Assembly: GCF_017562075.2 (NCBI RefSeq)
Contig: NW_024427630.1
Coordinates: 46,001 to 110,000, forward strand
Length of the DNA stretch: 64,000 nucleotides
DNA from: Anopheles merus
Lineage: Eukaryota > Arthropoda > Insecta > Diptera > Culicidae
Reading direction: 5' to 3'
Position numbers and translations under genes: made by a program
Notes under the pieces: generated by a model
What the model was told of the DNA's origin: nothing
Database searches by the model: none
The model's input: the letters and a program-made list of their open reading frames with translations, nothing else
In this document: piece by piece, positions 34,353 to 45,538 of the stretch
How the letters are laid out: each line of letters begins with the position of its first letter
How positions within the stretch are numbered: position 1 is the stretch's first letter

Positions 34353-35058
34353 ATGGTAAATCCGTTGCATACTCATCTCCCAAAATGTTTTCTACTTCTT
34401 TCCTGAGTTCATCTAATTTAACCTGAGCAGAACATTGAACATACACCTGACCGTCCTTGCCGTTACGGAATTTCGACACCTGCTGCTTCCTTGGATCCAG
34501 CTTAGCGCGAAGGTCAGCTCTTGTCTTATCACAAGATTGACCCACCTTTGGTACAATAACCAGAGTCTTACTATTCTTATTTTTGTTTGCTAAAATGGGT
34601 CCAGTAACCTTGTCAGAAAACTTGGGCGTCGAATTAACATTCCCCGTGTCAAAACGATTAATAATGGTTTGAACATTACTGTTCCCACTATTCGTCATTT
34701 TTCTTTTCTTAGTCACTGTAGCAACTTTTATCCTCTACTGTTTCTCTGGCCTTAGTATCGTCAAAAGTTGCACGCAAGGCTTTCTTTGCCTTATTTGAGC
34801 ATTCTACCGCACTCAAGCTTTCACGCAATGTTTGCTCCAATTTGCGTTCCACTTGTGCGCAGAGCTCAGTTTTTAGAGTCTCGATTCCCTTTTCCAAAGC
34901 ACTCGATATCCATACACTCACATTCGACTCCAAATTTTTTAAGGATTGTGTGAGTAAATCGTATGATCCACTCACATCTACATCCATACCCGCCAAGCCC
35001 GATTTGTGTTCTAAACATCTATCACACATATACAGCACATTCTTATTCTCGTTAATTA
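34353..35058 (-). pseudogene. ORF1 middle part (palindrome spacer), element 4
   Basis: Read on the minus strand from 35058. The frame gives NVLYMCDRCLEHKSGLAG (end of the PHD finger), then a helical coiled-coil stretch (LTQSLKNLESNVSVWISSAL and KLEQTLRESLSAVE). It shifts frame near 34712 and continues with a basic region (KTLVIVPKVGQSCDKTRADL) to DEYATDLP at 34353. It is the only single-copy part between the two palindrome arms and is inverted relative to the rest of the element. Confidence 0.8.
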
Positions 35059-36380
35059 CCCGCTTGGCAAAGAGTAACTCATTTTGAAGCCTCTCGCTAC
35101 CCCTGGCCTTAGTTTTAAAGGAATCATGCGACACACTCGCACTCCACTACCCCATCCCATGGAAAAATGCTCCCACCATCGAGGTGTTGACCAAAATTTC
35201 GCTGTGTGCATGAGAAACACACTCGCACTCCTCCAGCCCTCCATAGCCGATCGCTCCCACCGTTGCGAAGATGGGAGAATTTTTGCTCTGAGCGTGAGAC
35301 CCTGAAGCGCAAGAGATGACACTATGTGTAAAGACGATCATAATTCGATATGGTCAAAATGCGTCGATTGTCGTTTCATTTATCTGGTAATGATGTTTTC
35401 ACTTCATCATAATTTTAAACGGTCACAACTAGGCTGATAACAATTGTTGAAATGTAAATCAGAATAAATTGAATTCATTTGAAGTAAAATAAATTCCATA
35501 ATACTTTATTTTGACCATATGATCAACACTTGTACATAGTGCCATTTACTTGTATTCTTCACTCTCGCGCTGTGTTGTGATCGTTCGAAACTCATTGCCA
35601 GAACGAATGCAAATTTCATTTTGGAAGGATCGGTGTCGGAAGATGCAGTGAAAATTATGAAATGTTAATAGAAAAGCGATTAAGTAAATCGTGAAAGATG
35701 TCAACGCAGGCGTAAATGGAGTTTGTTTTGTTACATGATCTACGGGTAAGTGTATGCATAAGAAGAAGCATCTTCCTAATGATGTTTGTGTTCTATCAAT
35801 CGTATTGCTTTTAATGTTTGTTTATTCTTCTATTATTTTCCATCACACCTAGCTATTTCATTACCAAAGCTCCTGATAACAGATCAAAGCAGATGGATAG
35901 GGCATACAGAGCCGCTGTTTAATTTAAAATATCTTCGTGATCGGTAAGTTTTAAATAATACTAGTTTTGTTTACCATTCTAATGCTCAATATATCTTTCA
36001 TTCCTCAGGCAAACGCATCAAACAGCAAGTGTTTCTCTTCCAACAGCACGTACCATCGGTGGATCAAGCAGCTAACGATTTGATCGCCAGTACGCGCCAT
36101 CAAGAATTGATATTTTGCCAAACAGTACTGTGAATAAAAAACTGCACACTTACTGTCGGAATTTCCTGGAATTTTTTGGTCGGCCTACACTCGCGGGACT
36201 GGTGGGTCCGTTGAGGAGAAGGAAAGAAAGGGTGGGAGCGAGGATTAACCAAAAACGCGGCATTGAGAATGAGGGGAGGTGCGCTCAGCACTCACGCTGG
36301 GTCACTCAGGATGCTTGAAATAAAATGTTAACAAGCATCGATTTCAAGCATGCATGTCGCGCGACATTTTGCCAAGCGGG
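35059..36380 (-). mobile_element. TIR element E, copy C
   Basis: Inverted mirror of copy B, 1322 bp, with ends CCCGCTTGGCAAAGAG (at 35059) and TTTTGCCAAGCGGG (at 36380). Its left flank is the 5' end of the ORF1 middle segment and its right flank the start of the 769-bp segment, so these flanks also come from two different original sites. Confidence 0.85.
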
Positions 36381-37149
36381 CATTGTCACGTGTAAAGATA
36401 ATTGGGATGAGCGAAAAATACACTGACTCACATTTAGTAGATCTTTTAAAATCTCAAAATGAGGGAATACCCTGGAAACAGGTCAAGGTCATAGGAATGT
36501 TTGAAAATAAAATTTACAAGTACCAAAAATATAATGCGGTCTTGGAAATTGATTATGTCTGACCTATGTCTGGCAAAATTAGGAAAAATAAATGTGGGAT
36601 TTGATAGGTGTAAAATTTCGAAGTCCGTGCATGTTATGGTTGTGGTCAATTTAATCACAAAAGCACCGAGTGCAAGAATAAGCAAGCTTGTTCAAAATGT
36701 GGTGATGAACACAAAACGTCCGAATGTACTTCATCTTCTCAGAAATGTGTGAATTGCGTGTTAACAAACTCTGTTAGGAACCTTAAACTAGATGTAAGAC
36801 ATGCGGCCAATGATTATAACTGTCCGATGTTTAAAAAACAGATAGAAAGGCGTATGCAACTTTCTCAATAGCAGGTAGGGGAGGAGTTGGGACGGTTCAG
36901 AGAGATTTTATATTTCAATGTAGCCGGTCTTTCGTCCAACTACGCCATGTTTCGTGAGACAGTAGAGAAAGTTCAACCGTTGCTGGTCTTAATCTCTAAA
37001 ACTCATGTGATTGAGGAAGAAGCATTTCAGCAGTTTCATATTAATGGTTATAGGGTTGTGTCGTGTTTGTCCCACTCACGTCATACAGGAGGTGTAGCTG
37101 TTTATGACAGGAGCGAAATTGTCCTAAAGGTGATTTTTCATGAATCATT
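36381..37149 (+). pseudogene. ORF1 C-terminus and ORF2 endonuclease start, element 4
   Basis: ORF1 resumes as SRVKIIGMSEKYTDSHLVDL (RRM-like). After a frame change it has the knuckle CYGCGQFNHKSTEC and a second, CSKCGDEHKTSEC, then CVNC. ORF2 starts near 36887 with ILYFNVAGLSSNYAMFRE and LLVLISKTHV. The endonuclease catalytic Glu expected in the SETH motif reads Lys (SKTH), in both palindrome copies. The segment ends at the E insertion after HES, and the frame resumes at 40496 as LEGNWFLGVAVS. Confidence 0.82.
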
Positions 37150-40100
37150 CCCGCTTGGCAAAGAGTAACTCATTTTGATGCCTCTCGCTACCCCTGGCCT
37201 TAGTTTTGAAGGAATCATGCGACACACTCGCACTCCACTACCCCATCCCATCGAAAAATGCTCCCACCATCGAGGTGTTGACCAAAATTTCGCTGTGTGC
37301 ATGAGAAACACACTCGCACTCCTCCAGCCCTCCATAGCCGATCGCTCCCACCGTTGCGAAGATGGGAGAATTTTTGCTCTGAGCGTGAGACCCTGAAGCG
37401 CAAGAGATGACACTATGTGTAAAGACGATCATAATTCGATATGGTCAAAATGCGTCGATTGTCGTTTCATTTATCTGGTAATGATGTTTTCACTTCATCA
37501 TAATTTTAAACGTTCACAACTAGGCTGATAACAATATTTTCAAAGTAAATCAGAATAAAATCAATTCATTTGAAGTAAAATAAATTCCATAATACTTTAT
37601 TTTGACCATATGATCAACACTTGTACATAGTGCCATTTACTTTGTGTTCTTCACTCTCGCGCTGTGTTGTGATCGTTCGAAACTCATTGCCAGAACTAAT
37701 GCAAATTTCATTTGGGAAGGATCGGTGTCGGAAGATGCAGTGAAAATTATGAAATGTTAATAGAAAAGCGATTAAGTAAATCGTGAAAGATGTCAACGCA
37801 GGCGTAAATGGAGTTTGTTTTGTTACATGATCTACGGGTAAGTGTATGCATAAGAAGAAGCATCTTCCTAATGATGTTTGTGTTCTATCAATCGTATTGC
37901 TTTTAATGTTTGTTTATTCTTCTATTATTTTCCATCACACCTAGCTATTTCATTACCAAAGCTCCTGATAACAGATCAAAGCAGATGGATCGGGCATACA
38001 GAGTCGCCGTTTAACTTAAAATATCTTCGTGATCGGTAAGTTTTAAATAGTAGTAGTTTTGTTCATCATTCTAATGCTCGATTTATCTTTCATGCCTCAG
38101 GCAAACACATCAAACAGCATGTTTTTTCAACAGCATGCACCATCGGAGGAGCAAGCAGCTAACGTTTTGTTCGCCCAGCACGCACCATCAAGTAGGGGAA
38201 CTGGGGGTAGTTTCGACACCTTAAGGTTTCCCAAGTGCCACAAATCCACTAAACGACCACTAAACGGCTTCTAAACGCCTCAAATTCTCTACCTAAACGG
38301 AATATAGAAAGACTTCGTTTAGCAGACGGCAAACGACTCATGCATTCTAAAAATAGCAAAAAAGCTGGTGGCGCCATCTGTTTGTGGGATACCCAACCTG
38401 TGGAGCTTCCTCGCTTGGAGGAGAGCTTTCTCATTTCCTCTGTACTGTTGTATGGTTTCGCATTGAAGTTATGCATCGCTAGAACTAGAACGGCGATACG
38501 ATTGTTTAAATACTAAACTCCAACGGAAACCACCAGTACTGAAGCAAGTGAGATTTGAGTAATGGTCGTTGGTGTTGATACCCACGTATCTGACCACACG
38601 ACCATTTGTATAGATTTTTGCTCAGAAAGTTAGAAGGCTATATAGGTCATTATAAGATGAAACTTGTCGAAACACATTGCAAGAAAAGGATAGCATATAA
38701 TGATGAGTTGTAATACGCCATCTATTGATCAAACCAATGAAGCTGTGAAGCTTTCATTTTTTTCCTATGGATATTCAATTTTCCAGTCGTTTAAGCTTAA
38801 TCTGTGGCGCTTGGGTTTCCTCTGATTGCAATACTTTTGCCAAAGTAAACTTACTAGTAGACATCGAAAAAGCTTTTTTGGTGTTTTATGTACCATCTTA
38901 CGAGAAAATACGGTTCCTGGATTGATTTTGGTAACATTTTGATAAAAATAGAAAAGTGTGTTTTTTGTTGCGTCACGACTGCAGTGTGGGTAAGTTCGAC
39001 ACCATGATGGGGTAAAATCGACACCTTGGGGGTGATTTCGACACATTGGTTTTAGCTTTTAAAATAACAAACTCTGATGGCCTGTAGTTTTCATTGAAGT
39101 TCAACAAAGTATTTCGTACCAATTTTATGAAAAATAAACACAAAACATTATTGAAATATACAACAAAAAAATGAAGTTACAAGCAAGAACAAAATTTTCA
39201 TTACAAATAGCATCGGACCAGACTCCATGTAGTAGAAGCTGCGGCGATAGCATCTGGTTTACGGAATGATTGGTTAAGATTCCTTTAAAAATTAACCTGG
39301 CAGCTATCTTCCAGTAATCTTTTTCTTTATTTATAAAATCGAAAATTATTCAATTTTATTTTTCTCTGCCAACTCGAAAGCCAAAAGGCGAACATCGGTC
39401 AATGTGATTCCAAACCAGCAACTATTTTTTCTTCAGTTATGCCTACCCGGCCTAAAGTCAGCCTAAAATACGGTCAAAGCAAATAACAATATTAATTTTC
39501 ATAAGCCTAAACCATACACAAAGTACATGTTTTGAGTCCGAGTTTGGCAAACGTTCGGTGAGAGAATAATAGCTGAATTCCATAATTATAACTTCCTAGG
39601 TTTGTTGACATCTTGAATTTTAAAGCTTCTACGGTATTAATAATTGCGTGTTTGTTCAGCTTGATTATTACGTTTGTCGACATCTGTATAAAATACATGT
39701 ACTTTCAAATTACGATATAAAAAAAGTTAACATGCTACAAATAAGCATTACTACAATTAGCATTACTACCAAGTGGGGTGTCGAATTAACCCCCATTGGC
39801 CGCACAAGTTTTAGTGACATTTTATATTATATAGTTTAATATAAAAATTACGCCCTTTGATACAGAACTAATCAATAGTATTTATAAAACAATACTATTA
39901 ATACGGAAACTATAATTTTGTTGAAATAACGCCACAATTCCTTAAGTCCCAGAAGTAAAAACTTACATCGGTTGTCAATCAGAACCACCATGTGTTTATT
40001 TTGTTGTTTTTTGACAATTGACAGGTTTCTGATCAGTGAAATGTGACTCAAATATTTGAAACAGTTGACATAAATAATATGTATAAGTTTTTTGTCTTCA

Positions 40101-40495
40101 AAAAGTTCTATAAATACAAAACGGCAAGGTGTCGAACTTACCCGCAGTGTCGAACCAACCCCGACTTCCCCTATTGAAATATTTTCAAATAGCTTTGTGA
40201 ATAAAAAACTGCACACTTACTGTCGGAATTTCCTGGAATTTTTTGGTCGGGCTACGCTCGCGGGAATGGTGTGTCCGTTGAGGAGAAGGAAAGAAAGGGT
40301 GGGAGTGAGGATTAACCAAAAACGCGGCATTGAGAATGGGGAGAGGTGTGCTCAGTGCTCACGTTGGGACACTCACGATGCTTAAAATAAAATGTTAACA
40401 AGCATCGATTTCAAGCATGCATGTCGCGCGACATTTTGTCAAGCGGGAAGCATCGATTTCAAGCATGCATGTCGCGCAACATTTTGCCAAGCGGG
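37150..40495 (-). mobile_element. TIR element E, copy D, with nested element and duplicated end
   Basis: Inverted mirror of copy A, including the nested TA-type element at 38195-40171. The right end occurs twice in tandem: 48 bp ending TTTTGTCAAGCGGG at 40447 are repeated with two base changes to 40495. The host sequence reads CATGAATCATT before the insertion and TTGGAGGG after it. Removing the element with one TT restores the endonuclease frame, so this is a clean insertion site with a 2-bp duplication. Confidence 0.85.
38195..40171. mobile_element. Mirror copy of the TA-type element in copy D
   Basis: Inverted duplicate of 29238-31216, with the same GGGGAACTGGGGG and CCGACTTCCCC ends, TA flanks and repeated GGTGTCGAA motifs. 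About 2 bp shorter overall. It was duplicated as part of the palindrome arm, not inserted independently. Confidence 0.75.
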
Positions 40496-41428
40496 TTGGA
40501 GGGTAATTGGTTTCTTGGTGTTGCAGTTTCTAAGGGAATGACAGCAGGCAATTACGGGATATTGTATCATTCGCCAAGTGCAAGTGACTCAAGGTTTGTA
40601 GACATTTTGGAAGAATGGTTAGATAGGTTCTTGAATTTTAGCAAACTTAACATTATCGTCGGTGATTTCAATATTGACTGGTTAAATGTTGAAAAATCTG
40701 CGAAGTTGAAAAGCTTAATGGATTCAGTAAACACGAAACAAAAAGTTAACGAAGTCACACAAATTGCTAGACAGAGCAGAACATTGATCGATCAGGTTTA
40801 CAGTAGCACAGACTCAATCAAGATAACTACAGATACGTTATTAAAAATATCGGATCATGAAACACTTGTTTTGAATATAAACGTGAAACGTGGTGAAACG
40901 ATTCAACGAAAATTTAAATGCTGGAATAGGTACTCGAAATTTGCTCTTTGCAATCATGTGTCACAAGGTTTAAGGCAAGAAGCGCCGAGTTTCAACGAAG
41001 CTGCAGACTTGTTATGGAACACATTGAAAAAAGCTATGGGCACCTTGGTTGAAGAGAAGACAATCTTGTCAAGAGAGACTAGTAGGTGGTATACTTTGGA
41101 ACTTAGCCGTGCAAAACAGAGAAGAGACGAAGCATACCAACATTTTATTAGATCAAACTCAGGCTACGATTGGACTGAATACACTAGATTTAGGAATACA
41201 TACAGCACGAATCTCAAAACTACTCGTAGAAATTACTTTAGTGGTGAGATATCTAAGCATAAAGGAAATAACAAGGAGTTGTGGAAAGTGCTTAAAAGTT
41301 TACTAAGGCCAGAGGAATCACGCGTTTCTGTTGTAAAATTTGATGGGTTGGTAGATTCAATAATATGCCAGAAATTCAATTTGTTTTTTTGTAAACAGTG
41401 TTTTAGATATAAATCAAAACATTGCTGA
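40496..41428 (+). pseudogene. ORF2 endonuclease C-terminus and linker, element 4
   Basis: Continues the endonuclease after E copy D: GNWFLGVAVSKGMTAGNYGI, then NIIVGDFNIDWLN (conserved GDFN) and SDHETLVLNIN (conserved SDH at the active site). A helical linker with RETSRWYTLELSRAKQRRDE and YFSGEISKHKGNNKELWKVL leads toward the reverse transcriptase. A stop ends the frame at 41426-41428. The sequence up to 41600 is damaged before the reverse transcriptase resumes in the same frame. Confidence 0.85.
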
Positions 41429-41539
41429 TGCCAGAGCGCCTGATTCTTTGTTTTGTAATGATGCTCCAGGAAACCAATTCAAATTTCAGAATTATTTCTA
41501 ATACAAATTACAAAAGAGAAAATAAAAACTATTTGTTTC

Positions 41540-43024
41540 AGTCTGTCCAAAACAGCGGGCATAGGAAATGTTAACTGTAATACTATTCAGGATTGCTTCC
41601 ATGTGGTTGGAGAGTCTCTTTTTATAGTGATCAATCAGTCGCTGGAGGAGGGTATTTTTCTGGAGACTTGGAAGGAATCATTGGTAATACCTATTCCTAA
41701 AGTGAGCGGAGCTGCCAGTGCGGAAGAGTTTCGTCCCATCAATATGTTGCATGTACTCGAAAAGGTGCTGGAATTGGTGGTTAAGGAGCAATTGATCCAG
41801 TTTCTAACTCGAAATGACCTGTTGATTAGTGAACAATCAGGATATCGACAGGGACACTCTTGTGAAACTGCTTTAAATCTTGTACTGGCGAGGTGGAAGG
41901 TGTTGATGGATCGAAAGGAATCGTTAGTTGCCGTTTTCTTGGATCTAAAACGAACATTTGAGACTATATCAAGACCGTTATTGCTGCAGACCTTAAGGCG
42001 TTTTGGTATTGTGGGGAAAGAGCTCAATTGGTTCGAAAATTATTTAAAAGACAGAACTCAGAGAACAGTGTTTGGAAACTCTATATCAGAGCCTATAGAA
42101 AATACCCTTGGAGTTCCGCAAGGAAGTGTTCTTGGACCAATTTTGTTTATCATGTATATCAATGACATGAAACAGGTTTTGAAGTATTGTGAGATCAATC
42201 TTTTTGCCGATGATACTGTTTTGTTTATCTCACACAAAGACATCAAGCAAGCAGAGTCTCTGATTAATATCGATTTAAACGCTCTGGATGGTTGGCTTAG
42301 GTACAAAAAGCTAGCATTAAACGTTAAGAAGACTAGTTACATGGTAATGACTGCTGGTGTATTAGACAGTCCCCCATCCATCGTGATAAATATGGAACCA
42401 ATCGAAAGAGTCCGTCAGGTTAAATATCTGGGGGTTATTTTAGACGACAGATTGAAGTTCAACACTCACATAGACTGGGTCATCGCTAAAGTGGCATCAA
42501 AGTGTGGGGTTATTAGTAGGCTGGCAAAAGATCTCGATTTTTTTGGGATAGTTAACCTCTATAAGTCACTGATTTCACCACATTTTGATTTTTGCTCGTC
42601 GATTCTGTTTCTTAGCAATAAGGGACAAATTAGAAGGCTTCAGAGATTGCTAAATCGTATTATGCGGTTAGCTTTAGGGTGTGGCCGACGTACGTCGTCT
42701 TTTGTTATGCTAGATATTCTTCAGTGGATGTCTGTAGAGCAGAGGATTGTGTATCAAACCATGACCTTTATATTTAAACTTTTGGGGGACCTTTTGCCAG
42801 GGTATTTAGGGGAACGCATTGTTCGAGGATCTGATGTTCATCGGCACTGTACACGCAGAGCAAATGAGCCGAGGATTCCCAACTTAATTTCACATGGTGC
42901 CAGAAACTCTTTGTTTTTCAAGGGGATTCAATTATACAACAGATTACCCGGAGAAATCAAGAATGCGAGTAACTTGCCAGACTTCAAACGTAGGTGTGCG
43001 GCATATGTTAAACAAACTGTGTAA
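41540..43024 (+). pseudogene. ORF2 reverse transcriptase, element 4
   Basis: A long open frame (473 codons from 41603) shows, in order, WKESLVIPIPKVSGA, EEFRPINMLHVLEKVLE, EQSGYRQGHSCETALN, the palm motif VFLDLKRTFETI, LGVPQGSVLGPILFIMYIND, the FADDTVLF box with both Asp residues, VKYLGVILDDRLKFNTHI, and the C-terminal domain RLQRLLNRIMRLALG. In the palm motif the usual AFD reads TFE, though the first Asp is kept. The frame runs to a natural stop at 43024. This is the best-preserved reverse transcriptase in the window, but its upstream half is disrupted. Confidence 0.88.
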
Positions 43025-43104
43025 TGTCATATTTGTGTACAAGTCCTATGTCACTATGTTATGTACAACTGCACTTGTCATCATGAGCTTGATGATGATG
43101 ATAA

Positions 43105-43675
43105 GATTTTTCTCGATATATGAAAACAAATTAGAAAAAAATATATACGAAAGAGACAACATAAGTTTGAGACACGCGCGCGTACAAGTGGACAATCGGA
43201 TTTAGTTTGGGAGAGCTTGCTGTCTGCGTGTCTGGGAGGTCACAGCGAGATTCACTCATTGATGATTGTAAGTGCCCAATTCCAGATACATTAGGTTCTC
43301 CTGCATCGGAAGGTAGTGCCTTGGTGCCATCGTTGGTACCAGCGGAGCTGGCCATATGCATGTTGCAGTGTGTCCTGATAATTTCCAATACATTAGGTTC
43401 TGCTGCTTCGGAAGGTAGTGCCCTGGAGCCGGTGTGGCACCAGTGAAACTGGCCATATGCATGTCGCAGTTATGTCCTGATGTGTTCGATGGAGTTGACC
43501 CGTTTTTTCTTGATGAAACTACGTCGGTCGTCTTGGGTGCGTGTATAACTTGGTGGATTCTTTTGAATGACGTCCGATGCCACCACTTGCTCGTAAATTT
43601 CTATTTTATTCAAAAACTACCTTAGAGTAATATTGTCGTAAAGATACTTCCGTCCTTCTCAAACCTGTGTTGGAG
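43105..43675. other. Spacer with a two-copy tandem repeat
   Basis: No recognised gene. Within it, a unit of 101-102 bp is present twice (about 43275-43376 and 43377-43478), seen from the pairs CATTAGGTTCT at 43289 and 43391, GGAAGGTAGTGCC, and GGCCATATGCATG at 43350 and 43451. The frame at 43207-43446 reads through LGSPASEGSALVP and LGSAASEGSALEP, but a 1-bp length difference between the copies argues against selection on coding. Confidence 0.6.
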
Positions 43676-43678
43676 TAA

Positions 43679-43814
43679 GGGCGGTGGCAACAAACATTTA
43701 TATAGGATTTGACAGATAACGTCGGACGACGAAATCGCACGTCCGACGTTATCTGTCAAATCCCATATAAATCTCGTCCGATAAAATCGCATCCGATGAG
43801 CGTTGCCACCGCCC
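43679..43814. mobile_element. 136-bp PIF/Harbinger-like fold-back MITE
   Basis: The ends GGGCGGTGGCAAC and GTTGCCACCGCCC are perfect inverted repeats flanked by TAA (43676-43678 and 43815-43817). A second inner palindrome pairs GATTTGACAGATAACGTCGG with its complement near 43745. A 3-bp TWA-type target and GGGC-type ends are typical of PIF/Harbinger MITEs. Confidence 0.8.
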
Positions 43815-43869
43815 TAAGAGGTGGGACGTATCATCATCATGTTCCTTTTCAATACCGACATGTGAAATC

Positions 43870-44640
43870 GCATCGCCTAATACCATACTGGAACAACTTT
43901 GGATCAAAACATTGCTGCCAGGTGTCTCTGCTTACATCGGCGTTGTTTACATTCCGCCTAGTCTTGCGAATGACCCCGCAGTGATGAACGCTTTACATGA
44001 TAGTGTACGTGAAATTTCAAGCCGCATTAAAGAGAGCGATTTATTATACGTCTTCGGAGATTTCAATAAACCTGATATCAGATGGGAGCTGACTAATACA
44101 TCAGAAGCCACCGATTGTTCTCCATGTTATTCTGTCATGCATTATGCACCTTTATGCAATGCCGTGGATAATACCGATTTCGTTGATGGGTTGCATAGTA
44201 GCGGATTATTTCAGTTGAGTGGTATTGCAAATCAATCTGGGCGTCAATTGGATCTGGTCTTCGCAAACCTAGCCGCAACCAATATTTTGTGCGACTCAAT
44301 CACACCTCTGTACTCTGTGAATGGTACTTCGGCTCTAGAGAACTCCCTCTCATACGTAACACACTGTAGTATTCCACTTCTCAGTGAAGACTTTCATCAT
44401 CCTTCATTGGATATGATGATTTATTATCCCGTACAATTATCCCACACCGCCAACAGTCACACTCGCAGTACAGACAATAGAAATTTCTTCAAAACGAATC
44501 TGGAACGTATGAATTCTCTTTTTGTGTCGTTTGACCGCAATTTTGACTGCTCCAACTTTGCCACTATTAAGCAATACGGCCTTTTTGGACCGTTACTCCT
44601 GAATAAAAAAAAAAAACTTTGCCACTATCGACGAAGCCAC
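43870..44640 (+). pseudogene. Endonuclease of non-LTR element 5
   Basis: The frame 43912-44652 contains YIGVVYIPPSLANDPAVM, LLYVFGDFNKPDIRWEL (GDFN motif), GLFQLSGIANQSGRQLDLVF and the LDLVFANL block. The catalytic SDH is not clear: VTHCSIPLLSEDFHHP occupies the expected place. The A-run near 44606-44617 breaks the frame. The N-terminal third of the domain is missing. Confidence 0.8.
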
Positions 44641-45220
44641 CGATTTCTTTAGCGTTTTTATGCGCTCAGCGATTAACTCCTGCGTTCCAGTTGCTCGACG
44701 AAAGTCTGGCCCCGATTGGTCTAATGCATCTTTAAGACGGTTGAAAAAAATAAAATCTTAAGCCTACACGGATTACAGTAGAACGAGATCATCGCTGCAT
44801 AGGAGAATTTTTTTCGATGCACTGAACAATTATCGTCGTGAAAATCTTGTGCTCTACCGCTCCTTCATTCGTTGTACTGAAAGGCAGCTGGTTTCTAAGC
44901 CAACACGGTTCTGGAGCTTCTGAAACAAACGGCGCAATATAAGTAGTATCCCTCCGTTAATGAGCTACAATGGCGAAACTAGTATCGATACATCCGATAT
45001 TTGCAACACTTTCGCCAATAGTTTCGCTGATGCATTCACCCTTCCTGTTCACAATCCTAACACACTAGCTGAGGCCACTCGCAATACTCCATCGGATGCT
45101 ATCGACTTTATTATACCCACAATTGACGAAGCACTAGTTGCGCGCACACTCAGCGATATAAAACCATCTACATCATCTGGACCTGGCAATATTCCCGCAT
45201 ACAGAAACGAAAAGAAATAA
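44641..45220 (+). pseudogene. RT linker and N-terminus, non-LTR element 5
   Basis: Frames with several stops carry the linker. The cleanest piece, 44960-45220, reads MSYNGETSIDTSDICNTFAN, then PSTSSGPGNIPA, equivalent to the GPDGIP block of element 1. It breaks off before the palm. Confidence 0.7.
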
Positions 45221-45224
45221 AAGA

Positions 45225-45538
45225 TTAGTAACTTTCCAGCTTACGGTGGCCCTTGTGGCACGGGTTGTTGCCTGGGGCCCCGCCGATTTAGGGAAGGATG
45301 ACCTTTGGGGCCCCGATGCAGGCGAATCATTTGCACCCCCCCCCCCCCCCCCGCCGTTAGAAAAATGTTAGAGCCTATGACTGATGATCGAACAGTTCAC
45401 TGTTCAATCTCCTAACAGCAAGTTTAGTGCCGCTACCCCCCCCCCCCCACCGCCCCCGCCACAACAACATTTACCATTTACAGGGGGCCTTAACTCGTCT
45501 TTCCACCTAGAGCCCCCGATACCGTTTATCCGCCACTG
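45225..45538 (+). mobile_element. hAT-like MITE with C-runs
   Basis: The right end TTTATCCGCCACTG and the blocks GGGGCCCCGCCGATTTAGG and TTACCATTTACAGGGGGCC match the MITE at 11427-11947. There are two poly-C runs (near 45337-45352 and 45437-45449). The left terminus and target duplication could not be identified, so the left boundary is approximate. Confidence 0.6.

Larger units (their letters stand above)
35059..40447. repeat. Right arm of the palindrome
   Basis: Inverted copy of 28963-34352, made of element C, the 769-bp retrotransposon segment and element D. The arms are separated by a 706-bp single-copy spacer (34353-35058). Beyond 40447 the right arm has an extra 48-bp repeat of its own end. 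Confidence 0.95.
28331..43104 (+). mobile_element. L2/CR1-like non-LTR element 4, rearranged by TIR insertions
   Basis: Pieces on both strands belong to one element: leader 28331-28832 (+), ORF1 start 28833-28962 (+), ORF1 middle 34353-35058 (-), ORF1 end plus endonuclease start 36381-37149 (+, duplicated at 32262-33030 on minus), and the rest of ORF2 at 40496-43024 (+). The 3' end has a TGATGATGATGA tail near 43090-43104. All internal junctions carry copies of one TIR element (E). The exact clade is not certain from the motifs. Confidence 0.75.
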
